A stretch of DNA of 64,000 nt from Arthrobacter sp. ZGTC131 (GTDB taxonomy: Bacteria > Actinomycetota > Actinomycetes > Actinomycetales > Micrococcaceae). Of the stretch, positions 60,952 through 64,000 are shown in pieces; the first letter of the stretch is position 1; each line of letters opens with the position of its first letter. Below the pieces are notes generated by a model. It was not told the origin of the DNA, did not search any database, and saw nothing but the letters and a program-made list of their open reading frames with translations. The stretch spans positions 62,001 to 126,000 of the forward strand of contig NZ_PJIK01000011.1 in NCBI RefSeq assembly GCF_002929275.1. The letters are read 5' to 3'. A program made the position numbers and the translations under genes.

Positions 60952-62367
60952 ATGCAGGATCTACGGCTTGTAGGCGTCCACGACGACGGGGTGCATCTCC
61001 TGTTAAGCGGCACCGGCGGCGAAATGTTCCAGTTGCCGATCAACGAAGCATTACGTATGGCTGCCAGCCGGCCCTCTCTACGGACATCGGCGGCCAGCAT
61101 CGTGGCCATGTCTCCCCGCGACATCCAGGCCAGGATCCGCAGCGGCTCCACAGCTGCGGAGGTGGCGGCAGCCTCGGGCATGCCGCTCGAAAAAGTTGAA
61201 CGGTACGAGGGCCCGGTCCTGGCCGAGCGCGAATACGTTGCCCAGCAGGCCCGCAAGGTGGAAGTCGCTTCGCCGGCCCCGGGGCATGACATCTACCGGT
61301 CAGCGTTCGGTGACAACCCCGCGACTCTGGCCGACATGGTGGCCCACAGGCTCACGGCCCACGGCATTGCAGGGTCCTCGCTCGAGTGGGATTCCTGGCG
61401 CCGGCCCGACGGCACCTGGACGGTGGTGGCCAGGTTTGAGGTTGCGCCGGGCGGCCACGCCAGCATCGGCGAAGAACCCCCTGCCATGTGGACATTTAAC
61501 CCCGCACGCAAGTCCCTGCAAAACGCCAACCGCTGGGCGCAGCAGCTCAGCGAACTGGAACCCCTGGACGGGCCGGTGCCCGCCCGGCGGCTCTCCGCAG
61601 TTTCTGACCGGCCCTTTGATTTTGAAACCGACGCCGAGGCCGCGGCCCGCACCGGTGCGGAGCACCAGAAGGAGGCCGACGGTCTTCTGGACATGCTGCG
61701 CTCCCGGCGGGGCCAGCGGATCGGTGTGGATGAGGACGGCGATGACGCCCTTGCCCTGCTGCTGACCAACGGAGTCCCTGCGGCCCATCCGAGGCCCTCG
61801 GAAGTGCCTGCCGGCGTCGACACCAGCGCGGAGCCCGAAGACGAGGCACCGGAATCCGCCGAAGCCGATCTGTCCGATGCCCCGGCCGCCCAGTTCGGCC
61901 AGCCGGGCCGCAGGCGCGACGCCCGGCCTTCGATGCTGTCCCGTCTCAGCCTCGCACCCCAGCACCAGGATGCCGACGACGATTCCCTGAAGCTTCACGA
62001 CGGCGTCAGCACGGACACGCGGGAAATCACCATTGTGCCGTCCCGGCTGCGCCCGGTCAGCACCACGGATAGGGACAACTCCACAGCTTCTCCGTCGGAC
62101 CCTGCAACTCGTGTTGCCGACGACGCAGCGGCGGACCGTCCAGCCGAAGGGCCGCAACGGCCGGCCGCCGCCAACGCCGGGCTGGATGAGTTGCTGGGCC
62201 GCGGGGCTCCCCGCCGCCGGTTGGAAGGCAACCGGACAGAGCCGGGCCAGGGCGCCACACCCCGCCCGGATCAGGATCGGGATGAACCTGAACGCCAGCC
62301 GTCGAGGCCGAAGCGCTCCAGCGTTCCCAGCTGGGACGAAATCGTCTTCGGCACCAGGGGCGACTGA
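60952..62367 (+). CDS. sepH: Cell division protein SepH
   Basis: A 471-residue protein of the SepH (former DUF3071) family, which stabilises FtsZ filaments in actinobacteria. The N-terminal conserved domain (about 1-170) has MQDLRLVGVHDDGVHLLL, a helix-turn-helix-like SPRDIQARIRSGSTAAEVAAASGMPLEKVERYEGPVLAEREYVAQQA, and WRRPDGTWTVVARF; a long disordered, Asp/Arg/Pro-rich middle follows; the end SSVPSWDEIVFGTR is the conserved tail. ATG 60952 has GGTGGAGGA upstream. A TTGGGT/TAGTAA pair (60905-60932) may be its promoter. Confidence 0.94.
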   Translation: MQDLRLVGVHDDGVHLLLSGTGGEMFQLPINEALRMAASRPSLRTSAASIVAMSPRDIQARIRSGSTAAEVAAASGMPLEKVERYEGPVLAEREYVAQQARKVEVASPAPGHDIYRSAFGDNPATLADMVAHRLTAHGIAGSSLEWDSWRRPDGTWTVVARFEVAPGGHASIGEEPPAMWTFNPARKSLQNANRWAQQLSELEPLDGPVPARRLSAVSDRPFDFETDAEAAARTGAEHQKEADGLLDMLRSRRGQRIGVDEDGDDALALLLTNGVPAAHPRPSEVPAGVDTSAEPEDEAPESAEADLSDAPAAQFGQPGRRRDARPSMLSRLSLAPQHQDADDDSLKLHDGVSTDTREITIVPSRLRPVSTTDRDNSTASPSDPATRVADDAAADRPAEGPQRPAAANAGLDELLGRGAPRRRLEGNRTEPGQGATPRPDQDRDEPERQPSRPKRSSVPSWDEIVFGTRGD

Positions 62368-62395
62368 GCCCTGACCCAGAAGGTCCGGAGTCAGC

Positions 62396-63124
62396 TCAGG
62401 CGTCTCCGGCCGCGGTCCTGTCGCCGGCTCCGTGCCAGAGGCACGCGTCAACCTCGAACGGCAGCAGCTGGTCCTGCTGGGCCATGATGTTGGCGCCGTG
62501 GGCGGTGACGCGGCGCATGAAGTGGCGCCGGCACAGCGTTTCGTAGCCCACGACCGGCATGTGGCCGGCCTCCGTGGACGCCGCATCGCCTGCCATGTCG
62601 ACGTCGCCCACCACCACCTGCGCGCCCTCCATGACCATGACGCCGTCCACTGTCCGGGCGTTGTGCGTGGCGCGGCGTCCGCACCAGCACAGGGCTTCCA
62701 CCTGGAGGACCTGGACGCGGTCCGCCAGTTCAATCAGCCTCTGCGAGCCGGGAAAGAGGCGCGTGCGGAAGTCTGCGGTGATGCCAAAGGCAAAGACGTC
62801 GACGTCGATCTCGTCGACTACCCGCGCAAGCTGCTCCACCTGGGCCGGCGAATAGAACTGGGCTTCGTCGCAGATGAGATAGTCAACGCGGATCCCCCGG
62901 GTGCGGCGGAGCACCACTTCGTCCCAGAAATCGGTCGTGTCCACCACCTCGACGGCGTCCGTCTCCAGCCCGAGGCGGCTGGAAATACGGAATCCGCCGG
63001 CGCGGTCGTTGCGGCTGAACCGCACCCCGCCGCGTCCGCGGGCGCGGTGGTTGTAGTCCATCTGGAGCGCCAGGGTTGATTTTCCGCAGTCCATGGTGCC
63101 CGAGAAAAAGACGAGTTCAGCCAC
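62396..63124 (-). CDS. tdk: Thymidine kinase
   Basis: Phosphorylates thymidine for salvage. The protein has 242 residues. SGTMDCGKSTLALQMDYN is the P-loop, LICDEAQFY the lasso/Walker B region, ADFRTRLFPGSQRLIELAD the conserved block, and CWCG with CRRHF the zinc ligands; an extended C-terminal tail is present. I start at GTG 63124, which has GGAGGGGAG upstream, overlapping the phosphatase-like gene by eight bases. An upstream open frame in that gene was rejected. Tdk is of the small, type II class. Confidence 0.94.
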   Translation of the reverse strand: MAELVFFSGTMDCGKSTLALQMDYNHRARGRGGVRFSRNDRAGGFRISSRLGLETDAVEVVDTTDFWDEVVLRRTRGIRVDYLICDEAQFYSPAQVEQLARVVDEIDVDVFAFGITADFRTRLFPGSQRLIELADRVQVLQVEALCWCGRRATHNARTVDGVMVMEGAQVVVGDVDMAGDAASTEAGHMPVVGYETLCRRHFMRRVTAHGANIMAQQDQLLPFEVDACLWHGAGDRTAAGDA

Positions 63125-64000
63125 GGGCTCCCCTCCGGCCGGCGGGCTTCCCCGTCGCCTGGAAGCAGAGCAGCGGCACTTCCCGTTCCGCCTTGGTAAG
63201 GGAGCCGTGCTGGCCCACCACCTCGAGGGCGGTCGGCCGCACGCGGCGGGTGTCGTAAAACGCCACGGCATCGCGGGCGGCGATCATCACGTCGCCCACG
63301 CGCCCCACAACTTCCGGCCGGACCGGGCCGAAGAGTCCGGCAGCCAGGGCTTCTTCCCGGGTAAAGGCCCAGATCCGGTCGCCGAACCGTCCGCGCCAGG
63401 CGGCAAGGAGACGCTGCCGTGCGTTCCCGTCGGCATCATCTTCGAGGTACAGGTGGACCATCCGCGGCTCGCCTGCCGTGTGGCGGACCCCGGCCACCAG
63501 CGGGGGTTCGGCGGAATAGTCGATGCGCTGCGCCTCTGCGACGTCCAGCATGCCGTGGTCGGCAGTGACCAGCACGGTGGCCCCGGTCGGGAGGGTGGCG
63601 TCCAAACGTTTGACGGTGGCATCCAGCTCTTCCAGCTGGTGTTCCCACTCCGGTGACTGGGAGCCGTGGCGGTGGCCGGCCTTGTCGAGGTCGTTCAGGT
63701 AGAAGTACATGAGGCAGGAATCCGTCCCCGCCATCGCTTCCGCGGCGGCGCCGGTCCGGGCGTGCGAGGTGGTCCCTGAAATGAACCTTCCGCCACGCAG
63801 CGCCGCGAGGGTCATGGGCGAACTGCCGAACTGGGGAAGGCTGACGGTGGCGACGTCAACCTGCTGGGCCGCGCGTTCGAAGACCGTGGGGAAGGGCTGC
63901 CATACCAGCGGGTCCACGCCGGTATCCCAGTTGCCCAGCATGTTAACCACCTTGTCCTGCGCAGGATCCAGGACGTCGTACCCCACCAGTCCGTGCTGGC
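63117..64000 (-). CDS. Alkaline phosphatase/nucleotide pyrophosphatase superfamily protein (5' part missing)
   Basis: About 294 C-terminal residues are visible; the gene continues beyond the right edge. HGLVGYDVLDPAQDKVVNMLGNWD, YFYLNDLDKAGHRHG and ATVLVTADHGMLDV are the phosphodiesterase/phosphatase signatures, with the Asp/His metal ligands. The catalytic Thr/Ser lies upstream of the window. The GTG at 63986 is internal, since the frame is open beyond it. Overlaps tdk by eight bases. Substrate unknown, possibly a nucleotide. Confidence 0.88.
   Translation of the reverse strand, partial: QHGLVGYDVLDPAQDKVVNMLGNWDTGVDPLVWQPFPTVFERAAQQVDVATVSLPQFGSSPMTLAALRGGRFISGTTSHARTGAAAEAMAGTDSCLMYFYLNDLDKAGHRHGSQSPEWEHQLEELDATVKRLDATLPTGATVLVTADHGMLDVAEAQRIDYSAEPPLVAGVRHTAGEPRMVHLYLEDDADGNARQRLLAAWRGRFGDRIWAFTREEALAAGLFGPVRPEVVGRVGDVMIAARDAVAFYDTRRVRPTALEVVGQHGSLTKAEREVPLLCFQATGKPAGRRGARG

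Noticed and set aside
62396-63271. Longer thymidine kinase starting at 63271
   Set aside because: The extra 49 residues are basic low-complexity sequence antiparallel to nothing conserved and overlap the upstream gene; GTG 63124 has a strong ribosome site and gives the invariant N-terminus.

Overview
The window looks like the chromosome of a high-GC actinobacterium of the Micrococcaceae, close to Arthrobacter, Pseudarthrobacter or Paenarthrobacter. The grounds are: G+C of roughly two thirds by eye; a trp operon carrying an HGxxPAAW-type small membrane protein and a Trp-associated membrane protein; SepH; several actinobacteria-restricted DUF families (DUF3000, DUF3093, DUF3159, DUF3710, DUF4193); and a dut/ceoBC neighbourhood whose order matches the Mycobacterium tuberculosis Rv2680-Rv2699c region. 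No prophage, insertion sequence, CRISPR array or replication origin was seen. Most of the window is ordinary core chromosome; the less explained parts are intergenic structures and a few small modules.

Layout. 1-4846 (minus): hisI-trpE-membrane protein-HGxxPAAW protein-trpC-trpB, with trpB cut by the window edge. 4952-10117: an SDR-type epimerase, a LacI-family regulator divergent from a Gfo/Idh dehydrogenase plus TIM-barrel isomerase operon, and a TIGR03085-type protein. 10140-12165 (minus): hisE-hisG-hisF. 12297-16290 (minus): riboflavin operon ribD-ribE-ribB-ribA-ribH under an FMN riboswitch. 16423-21125 (minus): rpe, rsmB, fmt, def and a stand-alone PD-(D/E)XK nuclease-like protein. 21219-22141: six tRNA genes (one Val on minus; Gly, Cys, Val, Gly, Val on plus), closed on both sides by intrinsic terminators. 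22290-28318: MT0933-type antitoxin-like protein, zapE, rhodanese, sufE, ybaK, alpha/beta hydrolase, a small unknown protein and msrB. 28464-31765: a tight DUF6421-SDR-threonine aldolase module. 31837-37485: DUF3000, RNase D, and the fatty-acid oxidation genes fadA-fadB behind a promoter overlapped by a perfect 20-bp palindrome.

37625-40964: a second sugar/polyol module (hydroxypyruvate isomerase-like plus Gfo/Idh dehydrogenase) divergent from its own LacI regulator, with two matching operators between them. 40996-49332 (minus): dxs, small unknown genes, a free-standing RpoA-CTD-like protein, an aldo/keto reductase, a nucleoside hydrolase and a complete ECF transporter (S, T, fused A-A). A six-unit, 19-bp array of mini-palindromes lies between the hydrolase and the S component. 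49472-52282: aconitase behind a cluster of palindromes. 52437-57326: TRAM methyltransferase, a KimA-like APC permease and, divergently, the TrkA-like pair CeoB/CeoC. 57293-60678: DUF3159, OB-fold protein, DUF3710, dut, DUF3093 and DUF4193. 60952-64000: sepH, thymidine kinase and a truncated alkaline-phosphatase-superfamily protein.

Themes. Tryptophan, histidine and riboflavin synthesis sit in separate co-directional operons. Two modules of the same design (LacI regulator, Gfo/Idh dehydrogenase, TIM-barrel isomerase) suggest separate polyol or unusual-sugar pathways. Potassium handling (KimA-like plus CeoBC) and possible nucleoside salvage (ECF plus nucleoside hydrolase) are inferred from context. 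Many genes have a TANNNT hexamer 6-8 nt before the start codon, which suggests frequent leaderless transcription.
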